Source: Streptomyces neyagawaensis (GTDB lineage Bacteria > Actinomycetota > Actinomycetes > Streptomycetales > Streptomycetaceae). Taken from it: 64,000 nt of DNA. A program made the translations under genes and the position numbers. Shown in pieces: positions 1-7,850 of the stretch. The notes under the pieces were generated by a model, which saw only the letters and a list, made by a program, of their open reading frames with translations, made no database searches and was not told the DNA's origin. How positions within the stretch are numbered: the stretch's first letter is position 1; each line of letters begins with the position of its first letter. The stretch is taken from positions 372,001 to 436,000 of the forward strand of contig NZ_JAMGBG010000005.1 of NCBI RefSeq assembly GCF_023516595.1. Direction: 5' to 3'.

Positions 1-1
1 T

Positions 2-23
2 CTCCTGCCCGCGGGCAGGGGAG
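2..23 (-). terminator. Candidate hairpin terminator downstream of the PAP2 gene
   Basis: The perfect dyad TGCCCGCGGGCA is flanked by CTCC and GGGGAG, giving a near-complete stem a few bases beyond the stop codon of the minus-strand PAP2 gene. No U-tract is visible, which is usual for Streptomyces terminators. It may equally serve a gene lying to the left of the window. Confidence 0.4.
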
Positions 24-27
24 GGCG

Positions 28-1932
28 TCAATTCCTCCGCAGCCGCACCGCCACACCGTGGCCGGTGCAGACCTGCTCGGCCGTCCAGCCCTCGACGGCG
101 ACGGTCACCTCCGAGAACCGGCCCCGCAGGGAATGCGCCCCGAGCACCGCCACCGTGCTCCCCGAACGCGGCGGCTGCCCGGGGTCGAAGCGGACCACCA
201 GCTCGCTGCCCCGCTCCAGAACCGCGCGCCCGTCCACCACGAGAGCCGGGTCGCCGCCCCGGTCCAGCGTCACGTCGAGGACCCCGGCCTGCGTGTACCC
301 GCCGCGGACCCGGACCGTGCGGTCGCCCGTGCTGAGCGTGCCGTCCGTCACCCGCACGTCACCCCGGCCGAGGGCCTCCTTCGAGCCCGCCGCGAGCACA
401 CCGGCCTCCACCGTGGTGCCGCCCGTGTACCGGTTCGCGCCGGTCAGCGTGAGCGTGCCGCCGCCCCGCTTGACCAGGCCGCCCGGGCCCGCGATGTCGT
501 TGCGCCAGGTGTCGGCCCCGTGGAAACCGCCGAGCGCGGCGTCCAGCGTGACCGTGACGTCCGAGTCGAAGGCGCCGTAGCCGTCCGCCGCCGCGAACAG
601 GTTGAGCCGCCCCCACTGCTCCCAGCCGTCCAGCAGCACGTACCCGGACGGCAGCGCGGTGGTGCGCAGTACCTCGCGCCGCTGCGCCGCGTCGAGGTAC
701 GGCAGCCGCGTCTCCAGCAGCACCTCGGCGCCCTTGGGCACGGTCAGCTCCTGCGAGCGGCCCCGCCGGGTCAGCACGTACGTCAGCTTGGGCTCGACCA
801 GCCGGGCGTTGGCCCCGCGGTCGGCGTACCGGTCGTCGGGGTCCGAGTGCGCGTAGGCGAACAGCGTGTCCGCCGTCGTGCCCGTCCTCGCCTGGAAGTA
901 CTCGGCGGCCTGCCGGCGCGCGGCTGCCTTGAGCGCGGTGTTCTCCGGCTTGTACAGCACGGCGGCGGCGAGCGCGGTGGCCATGATCCGGCCGCCCATG
1001 ACGTCGACCGTGGAGTGCATGCCGGACATGATCCGGGTGTGGCTCAGCTCGAAGGCCCGGGTGATGATCTCCTGGAAGCGCTCCGGGACCGCGTACGCGT
1101 AGGCCAGGGCCGCCAGGTGGAAGGCGTTGGTGTGGCCGCTGGGGAAACCGCCGTCCTCGGCCGGGACCTCGCTGCGCTGCCGCAGCAGCTGCTTCACGAC
1201 GACGACGTCGGAGTCGTAGACCGGGAACCCGAGCGCGTCCTTCTGGCCGGTGTCGACGACCTCGCTGTCCTCGTTCATCCGCCACGGCCGCGGGTACTGG
1301 AAGGTGAGCTTGGCCGGGTTGCTGGAGGTGAAGTCCCCGCGCACGGTGTCGACGAGCTTGGCCACCAGGCCGAGGTCGGAGTCGTGGGAGCCGGCGCCCA
1401 GCGCGGAGCCGGCGGGCGCGTCGGCGGGCACGGCATCGTTGATCTTCGTCGCCGGTATGTCGTCCGGGGCGGCGGTGATCGAGGTGACCGCCTTGGCGCC
1501 CGAGCGGTACAGCTCCGCCAGCGGGCCGAGCGCGCCGATCATCGCGTAGCTCTGGTGCTGCCGGTCGTAGACGAAGGCCTCGCGGGCCTGAGCCTCGGTG
1601 CGGCGGTTGGTCAAACGGGCGCAGTAGCGCATGTTGGCGCGCAGGATCTCCGGCAGCAGCGGAGTGCCGGTGTTCCAGGCGTCGCCGGTCTTCCAGATCT
1701 CGGCGAAACCGCCGAGCGCCCGGACCACGGCGTTGGTCTCGGGGGTCCGGTTCGACGTGATGTTCGTGCTGTAGTCGTCGACGAACGCGGCGAACGCGGT
1801 GGCGGCCTTGGCCTCGGGAGCCTGCCACAGGTTCGCGAGGGTCGGAGCGGCGAGGAGGCCGGCCGAGACGCCGAAGGAGTTCCTGAGGAAGTGACGCCGG
1901 TTGAACGTGTGGTGCCCGGCAGATGACGGCAT
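28..1932 (-). CDS. Tat-exported PAP2-family phosphatase with C-terminal autotransporter-type beta repeat
   Basis: This 634-residue protein opens with a Tat-like signal (NRRHFLRNS, then a hydrophobic stretch ending in AKA). The full PAP2 (class A acid phosphatase/vanadium haloperoxidase) signature follows: KLTFQYPRP (K-x6-RP) near residue 208, PSGH at about 264-267, and R-x5-H-x3-D (RIMSGMHSTVD) near 300. It should therefore be an extracellular phosphomonoesterase or related enzyme. The C-terminal third contains the 'autotransporter-associated beta strand repeat' signature GGGTLTLTGANRYTGGTTV, a passenger-type beta-helix module. The start at 1932 is chosen because AAAGGAG lies about nine bases upstream and the signal peptide begins there; upstream in-frame sequence looks non-coding. 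The substrate is not known. Confidence 0.85.
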   Translation of the reverse strand: MPSSAGHHTFNRRHFLRNSFGVSAGLLAAPTLANLWQAPEAKAATAFAAFVDDYSTNITSNRTPETNAVVRALGGFAEIWKTGDAWNTGTPLLPEILRANMRYCARLTNRRTEAQAREAFVYDRQHQSYAMIGALGPLAELYRSGAKAVTSITAAPDDIPATKINDAVPADAPAGSALGAGSHDSDLGLVAKLVDTVRGDFTSSNPAKLTFQYPRPWRMNEDSEVVDTGQKDALGFPVYDSDVVVVKQLLRQRSEVPAEDGGFPSGHTNAFHLAALAYAYAVPERFQEIITRAFELSHTRIMSGMHSTVDVMGGRIMATALAAAVLYKPENTALKAAARRQAAEYFQARTGTTADTLFAYAHSDPDDRYADRGANARLVEPKLTYVLTRRGRSQELTVPKGAEVLLETRLPYLDAAQRREVLRTTALPSGYVLLDGWEQWGRLNLFAAADGYGAFDSDVTVTLDAALGGFHGADTWRNDIAGPGGLVKRGGGTLTLTGANRYTGGTTVEAGVLAAGSKEALGRGDVRVTDGTLSTGDRTVRVRGGYTQAGVLDVTLDRGGDPALVVDGRAVLERGSELVVRFDPGQPPRSGSTVAVLGAHSLRGRFSEVTVAVEGWTAEQVCTGHGVAVRLRRN

Positions 1933-2027
1933 GGAGGTGCCGCTCCTTTCGCGGTGGGGTGATCGTGCGGGCTGAGCGTGGAGCTGACGTACGACCGGCG
2001 CATGTCCGGTCCGCGACGGGCCGGTGA

Positions 2028-2939
2028 TCAGGATCCGGCCGGCCGGAGGAGGGATCGCGCGAACGCGACCGCCCCCTCGACCGGCGGCACCTGGAGGGGC
2101 TGCGGCCGGGCGAGGGGGAGTGTGTGGGTCAGGGCGACGGCGAACGCCGAGTACAGGGCGGGCCGTGACAGGATCGTGCCGCCCGCGACCACCACGTCGT
2201 CGACGCCGACACCGCGCGCGGCGAGCCGCTCCACGAGCGAGGCGAGGGCACGGCCCCCGTCGTCGATCACCCGGTGCGCGAGGACGGACCCCTGCTCGGC
2301 GGCCTCGAACACCACCGGAGCGTGCCGGCCCCACTCGGCGGACACGTCCGTGGCGCTCTCCAGGGCCGCGCCCAGCGCCGGGACCTCGGGCACCTCGAAC
2401 GACGCGATCAGCAGCCGGGCCAGCGGGTCGGGTGCCTCACCGCGGTCGTGCGCCGCCCAGACGGCACGGGCCGCCTCACGGACCAGGCCGGCCGCGCCGC
2501 CCTCGTCGCCGAGGACCGCACCCCAGCCACCGACCTGCACCGGCGTGCCGTCGGCCCGGCGCCCGACCGCCACCGAACCGGTGCCGGCGACCAGCGCCGC
2601 GCCCTTGTCGAGACCGGCGGCCGGCACGAGGAGTTCGGCGTCGCCCGCGACCAGGCACGGCACCTGAAGCCGAGCCTCCAGTGCGAGGCGGATCTCCTCG
2701 CACTGCCGGGGGGTCTCGCAGGCGTGCGCGCCGACCGCCACAGCGGCCGGCGCGATGTGCGCGGGCAGCACCTCCTCGACCAGCGCGGCGAGCCACTCGG
2801 TGGCCGCCGCCGGGTCGTGCGGTCGCCAGCCGCGGCTCGTACGGACGTGGTCGGCGACGGTCTCCGTCCCCGTGACAGCACGGAGATGGGTCTTGGTGCC
2901 GCCCACGTCGATACCGACCGCGGGTCTGAACTCCTGCAC
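2028..2939 (-). CDS. BadF/BadG-type sugar kinase (N-acetylglucosamine kinase-like)
   Basis: About 303 residues of the ASKHA kinase fold. The N-terminal phosphate-1 motif GIDVGGTKTHLRAV is followed by AGTGSVAVGRR and GGWGAVLGDEGG, which are typical of BadF/BadG/BcrA/BcrD ATPase-family GlcNAc kinases. It probably phosphorylates an amino sugar or other hexose in the cytoplasm. A GTG start at 2939 is preferred because AGAGAGG precedes it and the kinase core begins at once; a longer form from the GTG at 3005 would add 22 unconserved-looking residues. It is divergent from a ROK regulator and shares its operator region, so it probably belongs to the same sugar-uptake locus. The specific sugar is inferred only from family resemblance. 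Confidence 0.8.
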   Translation of the reverse strand: MQEFRPAVGIDVGGTKTHLRAVTGTETVADHVRTSRGWRPHDPAAATEWLAALVEEVLPAHIAPAAVAVGAHACETPRQCEEIRLALEARLQVPCLVAGDAELLVPAAGLDKGAALVAGTGSVAVGRRADGTPVQVGGWGAVLGDEGGAAGLVREAARAVWAAHDRGEAPDPLARLLIASFEVPEVPALGAALESATDVSAEWGRHAPVVFEAAEQGSVLAHRVIDDGGRALASLVERLAARGVGVDDVVVAGGTILSRPALYSAFAVALTHTLPLARPQPLQVPPVEGAVAFARSLLRPAGS

Positions 2940-3075
2940 GGCAGGCCTCTCTCGTCGTTGCGTTGCGATGGGCGCTGCGACGGCGGGCGAACCGTGCCTG
3001 GACACAGAAAAGTCTGTGGGGGGTGCTCGGGAAGCCCCGGGACGGGCCTCTGCTGGTGCGGCAGGCGAGTACCGC

Positions 3076-3104
3076 TTGACTTCGTTAGGAAATTAACTAA
3101 CGAA
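3076..3104 (+). promoter_or_regulatory. ROK-type operator overlapping a promoter
   Basis: An 8-bp perfect inverted repeat, TTCGTTAG (3081-3088) and CTAACGAA (3097-3104), lies in an AT-rich island between the divergent kinase and ROK regulator genes. A -35-like TTGACT (3076-3081) overlaps the left arm and a poor -10 falls in the right arm, so a bound repressor would block transcription. Long AT-rich dyads of this TTAG/CTAA form are typical of ROK repressors. Autoregulation by the adjacent ROK protein is inferred. Confidence 0.65.
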
Positions 3105-3179
3105 TTAGGGAGCGTCAAGAGGTTCGGACCCGGATGCCGCACGACCCGTGCGGACCGCCGCGGCACGACTGGGGAGACC

Positions 3180-4301
3180 ATGTACCTGAGCGAGAGCGCC
3201 CGCACCGTGTTCGCCGTGCTGGCGGCCACGTGCACCGCCACCCGCCCCCAACTGGCCGCCGGGGCGGGCCTGTCCAAGCCGACCGTGTCGTCCGCCGTGG
3301 CCGAGCTGGAGGCGGCCGGGCTCGCCGCCTGCTCGGGCACCGCCTCCGGCGCCACCGGCCGCTCCGCCGCCGTCTATGCCCTTGGGCCCGCCGCGGGCGC
3401 CGTGCTCGCCGTCGACCTGGGCCCGAGCCGCACCCGGGTGCGTGGCTGTGCCCTCGACGGCACCCTGCTCGCCGAGGGTGCCGGCTCCCGGCCCGACGCC
3501 GCGTCAGTGGTGAGCGAGGCCCTCGCCGGGCTGCCGACCGGTGCCCCGCTGCGGGCCGTCGTGGTGGCGGTCGGCGACGTGACCACCCGGGGCCGGGAGG
3601 GTGGCGGGGAGCGCCCGGCGACCGCCAAGGCGGGCCCCGTCTTCGACGCCATGTCCGTCGCCCTGCCGCCCGGCGTCCCGGTCCACCTCGAGAACAACGT
3701 GAACTGCGCGGCGCTCGCCGAGCTCCACGAGGGTGCCGCCCGCGGCCGGGACACCTTCGGCTACCTGCGGATCGGCGTGGGCATCGGCCTCGGTGTGGTC
3801 ATCGGCGGCCAGGTGCTGCGCGGCGCGAACCACGCCGCCGGTGAGGTGGCCCGCCTGCCCTACCCCTGGGACGCGGACCGGGAACCGCGCCACGAGGGCC
3901 TGGAGGCGCACCTCGGCGCGGGTTCCCTGCTCCGTCGGGCGGCGGGCGCCTGGCAGGACGCCGACGGGCCCTGTCCGAGCACCGCCGAGCGGCTGTTCGC
4001 CCTGGCCGACGAGGGCCACCCGAGGGCGTGCGAGGTGGTGGGGAGGCACGCCGCCGACGTGGGCCGACTCGCCGCCGCCGCCACGGCCGTGCTCGACCCC
4101 GGCCTGATCGTCCTGGGTGGCGCCGTCGGGTCGAACCCGCAGCTCCTGCCCGGTGTGCGGGCGGAGCTGGCCCGGCTCAGCTGGCCCACCGAGGTGGTGA
4201 GCAGCGCGCTGGGCGAAAGTGGCACCGTCGTGGGGGCCAGTCGGCTGGCCGTGGCCCGAGGAATCCAAACCGTGACCGGAGGGGTGCGAGTGGAGGATTG
4301 A
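3180..4301 (+). CDS. ROK-family transcriptional regulator
   Basis: A 373-residue protein. The N-terminal winged helix (about residues 5-60, ATRPQLAAGAGLSKPTVSSAV) resembles the MarR-like domain of ROK repressors. A ROK sugar-kinase-like domain follows, with AVDLGPSRTRVRGCALDG, ENNVNCAALAELHEGAARG and a glycine-rich IGVGIGLGVVIGGQVLRGANHAAGEV segment. The zinc-binding cysteine cluster of ROK kinases is not evident, so a regulatory sugar sensor is more likely than a kinase. GGGGAG just upstream supports the ATG at 3180. It sits before the ABC sugar-transport genes and divergent from a sugar kinase, and is therefore the likely repressor of this locus. Confidence 0.88.
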   Translation: MYLSESARTVFAVLAATCTATRPQLAAGAGLSKPTVSSAVAELEAAGLAACSGTASGATGRSAAVYALGPAAGAVLAVDLGPSRTRVRGCALDGTLLAEGAGSRPDAASVVSEALAGLPTGAPLRAVVVAVGDVTTRGREGGGERPATAKAGPVFDAMSVALPPGVPVHLENNVNCAALAELHEGAARGRDTFGYLRIGVGIGLGVVIGGQVLRGANHAAGEVARLPYPWDADREPRHEGLEAHLGAGSLLRRAAGAWQDADGPCPSTAERLFALADEGHPRACEVVGRHAADVGRLAAAATAVLDPGLIVLGGAVGSNPQLLPGVRAELARLSWPTEVVSSALGESGTVVGASRLAVARGIQTVTGGVRVED

Positions 4302-4578
4302 CGGACTCCATGGACATCTGCCAATGTCCGGACAAGCGCTTTCTAAGTCGGCCGGGAACGCCGGCTTGGGGCGAGTCTCCCAGTCCGTACGGGACGTACG
4401 GCAACCGCACGAGGGCGTGCCCGTGCGGTGACGGCCACAGCGGCCGGGGATACCGCTCCGCGTGGACGACGCGGCCGGGCGAGGCCGCGCCCCCGGAAAG
4501 CGACTCACCTGCAAACTGCACCTGTGCCGCCTCGGTCGGCGCCGTGCTCTGTCCCCTACGACGAAAAAGGGAACGAAG
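4302..4578 (+). promoter_or_regulatory. Leader of the sugar ABC operon with two dyads
   Basis: This 277-bp gap before the binding-protein gene holds GGACAT (4312-4317) paired with ATGTCC (4324-4329). A second, perfect palindrome AAGCGCTT (4334-4341) follows closely. The latter resembles the core of LacI-type operators, though no LacI gene is visible here. These are the likely operator elements of the transporter operon. The rest of the gap shows no recognisable feature. Confidence 0.4.
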
Positions 4579-5901
4579 ATGATCACTGTGGGTGTGCGGC
4601 GCTCCCGCCGACTCGGCCGCGGCGGTATACGCCGCCTGGTTCCCCTCGCTGCGGTCGCCACGGCGGGCGGCCTGCTGCTCTCGGCCTGCGGCGGGGGATC
4701 CGAATCGGGCGGGACCTCCAAGTCGCTGACGTTCTGGATCTCCACGGTTCCGGGGCAGGACGCGGGCTGGAAGAAGATGGTGGCGCAGTACGAGAAGGAG
4801 ACGGGCGTCAAGGTCAAGCTCGTCAACATCCCCTACGACGGCTACACGACCAAGCTGCACAACGCCGCGCAGGCGAACTCCCTGCCCGACGTGGCGGCCG
4901 TCCCGGCGCTGGACCCGATCTGGTCGAACAAGCTGATCGACCTCAGCTCCATCGCCGACAAGAAGAGCAACAACATCAACGCCAACTTCCTGGCGAAGGA
5001 CAAGTCCGGGAAGGTGCTGTCGATCCCCTCGGACGTCACCGCGTCCGGCATGTTCATCAACAAGTCCCTCTTCGAGAAGGCCGGCGTCTCCTTCCCGACC
5101 TCGCCCGAGAAGACCTGGACCTGGACCGAGTTCATCAAGGCGGCGAACAAGGTCCGTGAGAAGACCAAGGCCAAGTACTCGCTGACCTTCGACCAGTCGC
5201 CGTCCCGGCTGCGCGCCATGGTGTACGAGATGGGCGGCAAGTACGTCCACGCGGACGACTCCGGCAAGTTCTCGGTGGACGCGGCGACCAAGAAGGCCGT
5301 GAACACCTTCGTCGGATGGAACGACAACAAGACCATGCCGAAGTCGGTGTGGACCAGCGGCGCCGACCCGTCCGCGATGTTCCAGAGCGGTGACGTCGTC
5401 GCCTACTGGTCCGGTGTGTGGCAGGTCCCCGCCTTCGCGGAGAGCGTCAAGAAGTTCGAGTGGGCGAGCGTCCCGACCCCGGCCCAGCCGGTGCAGGCCA
5501 GTGACGTGAACGCCGGTGGCAACATCGTCGGCTTCAACAACAACGCCGACGCGGCCGCCGCCGCGAAGAAGTTCCTGACCTACCTGTACGAGCCGGACCA
5601 CTACCGGGCGCTGTGCGAGGCTTCCGGCTTCCTGCCGGTCGAGAGCGGTCTGAACCCGAAGTACCCCTTCAAGTCCGAGGCGGCGCAGGCGGCGTTCAAG
5701 CTGTACAACGAGTCCATCCCGCTCTACGACCCCATCTCCGGCTACTTCAACGGCGCGCAGACGCAGTGGGTGCTGAACGGCAAGAGCCTCACCGAGGACC
5801 CGACCAAGACGGAGCTCGGCAAGGCGATCAACGGCCAGCAGTCGCCCGACAAGGCCCTGGAGAACATCGTGGCCGGCTACAACCAGCAGGTCGGCGGCTG
5901 A
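4579..5901 (+). CDS. Sugar ABC transporter substrate-binding lipoprotein
   Basis: A 440-residue extracytoplasmic solute-binding protein of the carbohydrate family (SBP_bac_1, MalE/UgpB-like). The N-terminus has arginines, a hydrophobic helix and the lipobox LLSAC, so the mature protein should be lipid-anchored outside the membrane. Mature features include LTFWISTVPGQDAGWKKMV at the start of the first lobe, AAQANSLPDVAAVPAL, and aromatic residues (for example VVAYWSGVWQVP) suited to stacking on sugar rings. AAGGGA lies a short distance before the ATG. It is the first transport gene, followed by two permeases; no ATPase gene is present, so a shared MsiK-type ATPase probably energises the importer. 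The ligand is unknown, but the downstream lyase-like enzymes suggest an oligosaccharide. Confidence 0.9.
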   Translation: MITVGVRRSRRLGRGGIRRLVPLAAVATAGGLLLSACGGGSESGGTSKSLTFWISTVPGQDAGWKKMVAQYEKETGVKVKLVNIPYDGYTTKLHNAAQANSLPDVAAVPALDPIWSNKLIDLSSIADKKSNNINANFLAKDKSGKVLSIPSDVTASGMFINKSLFEKAGVSFPTSPEKTWTWTEFIKAANKVREKTKAKYSLTFDQSPSRLRAMVYEMGGKYVHADDSGKFSVDAATKKAVNTFVGWNDNKTMPKSVWTSGADPSAMFQSGDVVAYWSGVWQVPAFAESVKKFEWASVPTPAQPVQASDVNAGGNIVGFNNNADAAAAAKKFLTYLYEPDHYRALCEASGFLPVESGLNPKYPFKSEAAQAAFKLYNESIPLYDPISGYFNGAQTQWVLNGKSLTEDPTKTELGKAINGQQSPDKALENIVAGYNQQVGG

Positions 5902-5908
5902 CGCAGGC

Positions 5909-5958
5909 CGACGGTCCCCGGGCGGCAGGAGCGAGACACCGCCGCCCGGGGACCGTCG
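5909..5958 (+). terminator. Strong intercistronic stem-loop between binding protein and permease
   Basis: Perfect 18-bp arms (5909-5926 and 5941-5958, beginning CGACGGTCCCC) enclose a 14-base loop just after the binding-protein stop codon. In binding-protein-dependent operons such structures partly terminate transcription or protect the upstream mRNA, so that the binding protein is made in excess over the membrane subunits. That role is inferred here. Confidence 0.7.
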
Positions 5959-6028
5959 GGTCCCGCGCGATGCCGGGCTCATAGCCCGGGCCCACCGCAA
6001 CCTCATCCACCAGCACGGAGTCAGGAAC

Positions 6029-6949
6029 ATGACAAAAAGCGCCTCGGACGCCGCAACCGTGTCCGTGAGCCCGCCCAGGAGACGCAGCAAGTACACCCTC
6101 GCGCCGCTCGTCCTCATCGCGGCCAATGTCGTGCTCTTCGCACTGTTCTTCGTCTGGCCGGCGGTCATCGGGCTCGTCTACTCGTTCACCAACTACACGG
6201 GTGTGGGCGTTCCCCAGTTCACGGGACTGGAGAACTACAGCAACCTGGTCGGGGACTCCACCTTCTACCACGCGCTGACCCGGACGCTGCTGTACACCGT
6301 GCTCTTCGTCCCGCTGAACTTCGCGCTCTCGCTGCTCGCCGCCAACCTGGTGGTGAGCAAGCACGCCAAGGGCACGTCGGTCGCCCGCGTCATCTTCTTC
6401 ATCCCGTGGCTGCTGTCGCCCATCGTCGTGGGCGTCCTGTGGCGGTGGCTGTTCGGAGAGAACTTCGGACTGGTCAACTACGTCATCGGCGAGCTGGGCG
6501 GCAGTGCCGTCCCGTGGCAGTCGAACGCGGACCTGTCGCTGCTCGTGGTGGTGATGGCGGCATCCTGGACCTGGACGGGCTTCACGATGCTGCTGTTCAT
6601 CGCGGCGATCAAGAACGTGCCGGTCTCGTACTACGAGGCGGCCTCGCTCGACGGCGCCGGCCCGTGGCGCCAGTTCTTCAGCATCACCCTGCCGAGCATC
6701 GCGCCCACCTCGTTCATCGTGATCCTGCTCAACACGATCAACGCGATGAAGGAGTACCCGGTGTTCGTCGCCCTCAACAACGGCGGACCCGGCACCTCGA
6801 ACAACCTGCTCGTCCAGTACATCTACGAGACCGGCTTCAAGCGGGGCCAGATCGGCTACGCGAGCGCCGCGTCCTTCGTGCTCATGCTCATCCTGATGGC
6901 CGTCGCGATCATCCAGCTGATCGTCAACCGGCGGATGGAGAACCGATGA
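6029..6949 (+). CDS. Sugar ABC transporter permease (MalF-type)
   Basis: A 306-residue integral membrane protein with six predicted helices, the first at about residues 28-50 (LVLIAANVVLFALFFVWPAV). The binding-protein-dependent permease EAA loop is clear at about residue 210 (YYEAASLDGAGPWRQFFSITLP) and should contact the ATPase. It is one half of the heterodimeric channel with the next gene, whose ATG overlaps its stop as ATGA. The protein ends shortly after a last helix in RRMENR. Confidence 0.92.
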   Translation: MTKSASDAATVSVSPPRRRSKYTLAPLVLIAANVVLFALFFVWPAVIGLVYSFTNYTGVGVPQFTGLENYSNLVGDSTFYHALTRTLLYTVLFVPLNFALSLLAANLVVSKHAKGTSVARVIFFIPWLLSPIVVGVLWRWLFGENFGLVNYVIGELGGSAVPWQSNADLSLLVVVMAASWTWTGFTMLLFIAAIKNVPVSYYEAASLDGAGPWRQFFSITLPSIAPTSFIVILLNTINAMKEYPVFVALNNGGPGTSNNLLVQYIYETGFKRGQIGYASAASFVLMLILMAVAIIQLIVNRRMENR

Positions 6950-7848
6950 CCACCACAGACATCCCGCGCCCCGTCGACGCCGGGCCCGGACGGGCCGTCT
7001 CCAAGAAGGCGCCGCGCAAGCCGGCCACCGGTGGGCTGCGGCGGGCGGTGCCCGCGACGACACTGCTGTGGATCATGGCGTGTCTGTACGGGCTGCCGGT
7101 GCTGTGGTTCATCCTCAGCTCCCTCAAGCCGGCCAGCGACCTGTTCTCCTATCCGCTGTCGCTGGTCCCGGACGACCCCACCCTGTCCGGCTACATGACG
7201 GCGTGGCGCAGTGCCAACTTCTCCCAGTACTTCATCAACACGACCCTCGTGTGCGTGATCACGACGATTCTCACGGTGGGTGTCAGCTGCTGCACGGGGT
7301 ACGCGCTCGCCAAGTACGACAACCGATGGCTCAAGGCCTTCTTCCTCTGCATCCTGGCGACCACCATGCTGCCGGGTGAGGTCATGCTCGCCCCGTCGTT
7401 CCTGGTCGTCCGCGACCTGGGCCTCTACAACTCGTTCGCCGGCATCATCCTCCCGGCCGTGCTGACCGCGACCGGATGCTTCATGTTCCGCCAGTTCTTC
7501 CTGACGGTCCCCGACGAACTCGTGGAAGCCGCGCGCATCGACGGAGCGCGGGAGCTGTCGATCTTCGTGCGGATCATGGTGCCGCTGTCCCGGCCCATCA
7601 TGCTCACCCTCGCCATCCTGTCCTTCCAGTGGCGGTGGAACGACTACATCTGGCCGCTGCTGATGCTCAACGACCCCAACAAGTTCACCGTGCAGATCGG
7701 TATCCAGAGCATCGTCGGCGCGCAGAACATCAACTGGTCGGTCCTGCTCGGCGCCTCGGTCATCTCCATGATCCCGCTGATCGTCGTCTTCCTGGTGTTC
7801 CAGCGTTACGTCATGAACGCCGACATCAACGCCGGACTGAAGGACTGA
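6946..7848 (+). CDS. Sugar ABC transporter permease (MalG-type)
   Basis: A 300-residue partner permease with six membrane helices and the EAA loop VEAARIDGARELSIFVRIMVPL near residue 190. The C-terminus (RYVMNADINAGLKD) is typical of MalG/LacG-type subunits, which end in a G-x-K-G-like tail. Its start overlaps the preceding stop codon, implying translational coupling. It completes the membrane channel for the lipoprotein encoded upstream and is followed after two bases by a lyase-like gene. Confidence 0.92.
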   Translation: MTTTDIPRPVDAGPGRAVSKKAPRKPATGGLRRAVPATTLLWIMACLYGLPVLWFILSSLKPASDLFSYPLSLVPDDPTLSGYMTAWRSANFSQYFINTTLVCVITTILTVGVSCCTGYALAKYDNRWLKAFFLCILATTMLPGEVMLAPSFLVVRDLGLYNSFAGIILPAVLTATGCFMFRQFFLTVPDELVEAARIDGARELSIFVRIMVPLSRPIMLTLAILSFQWRWNDYIWPLLMLNDPNKFTVQIGIQSIVGAQNINWSVLLGASVISMIPLIVVFLVFQRYVMNADINAGLKD

Positions 7849-7850
7849 CC

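Noticed and set aside
1933..2334. Upstream in-frame extension of the PAP2 gene by 134 codons
   Set aside because: It would bury the Tat signal, overlaps the kinase gene end, and reads as Arg/Pro/Gly-rich sequence typical of antisense frames; a good ribosome-binding site exists at 1932.
4177..6168. Long open frame antisense to the ABC transporter genes
   Set aside because: Composed of Val/Gly/Arg-rich shadow translation with no domain; long antisense frames are expected at this GC content.
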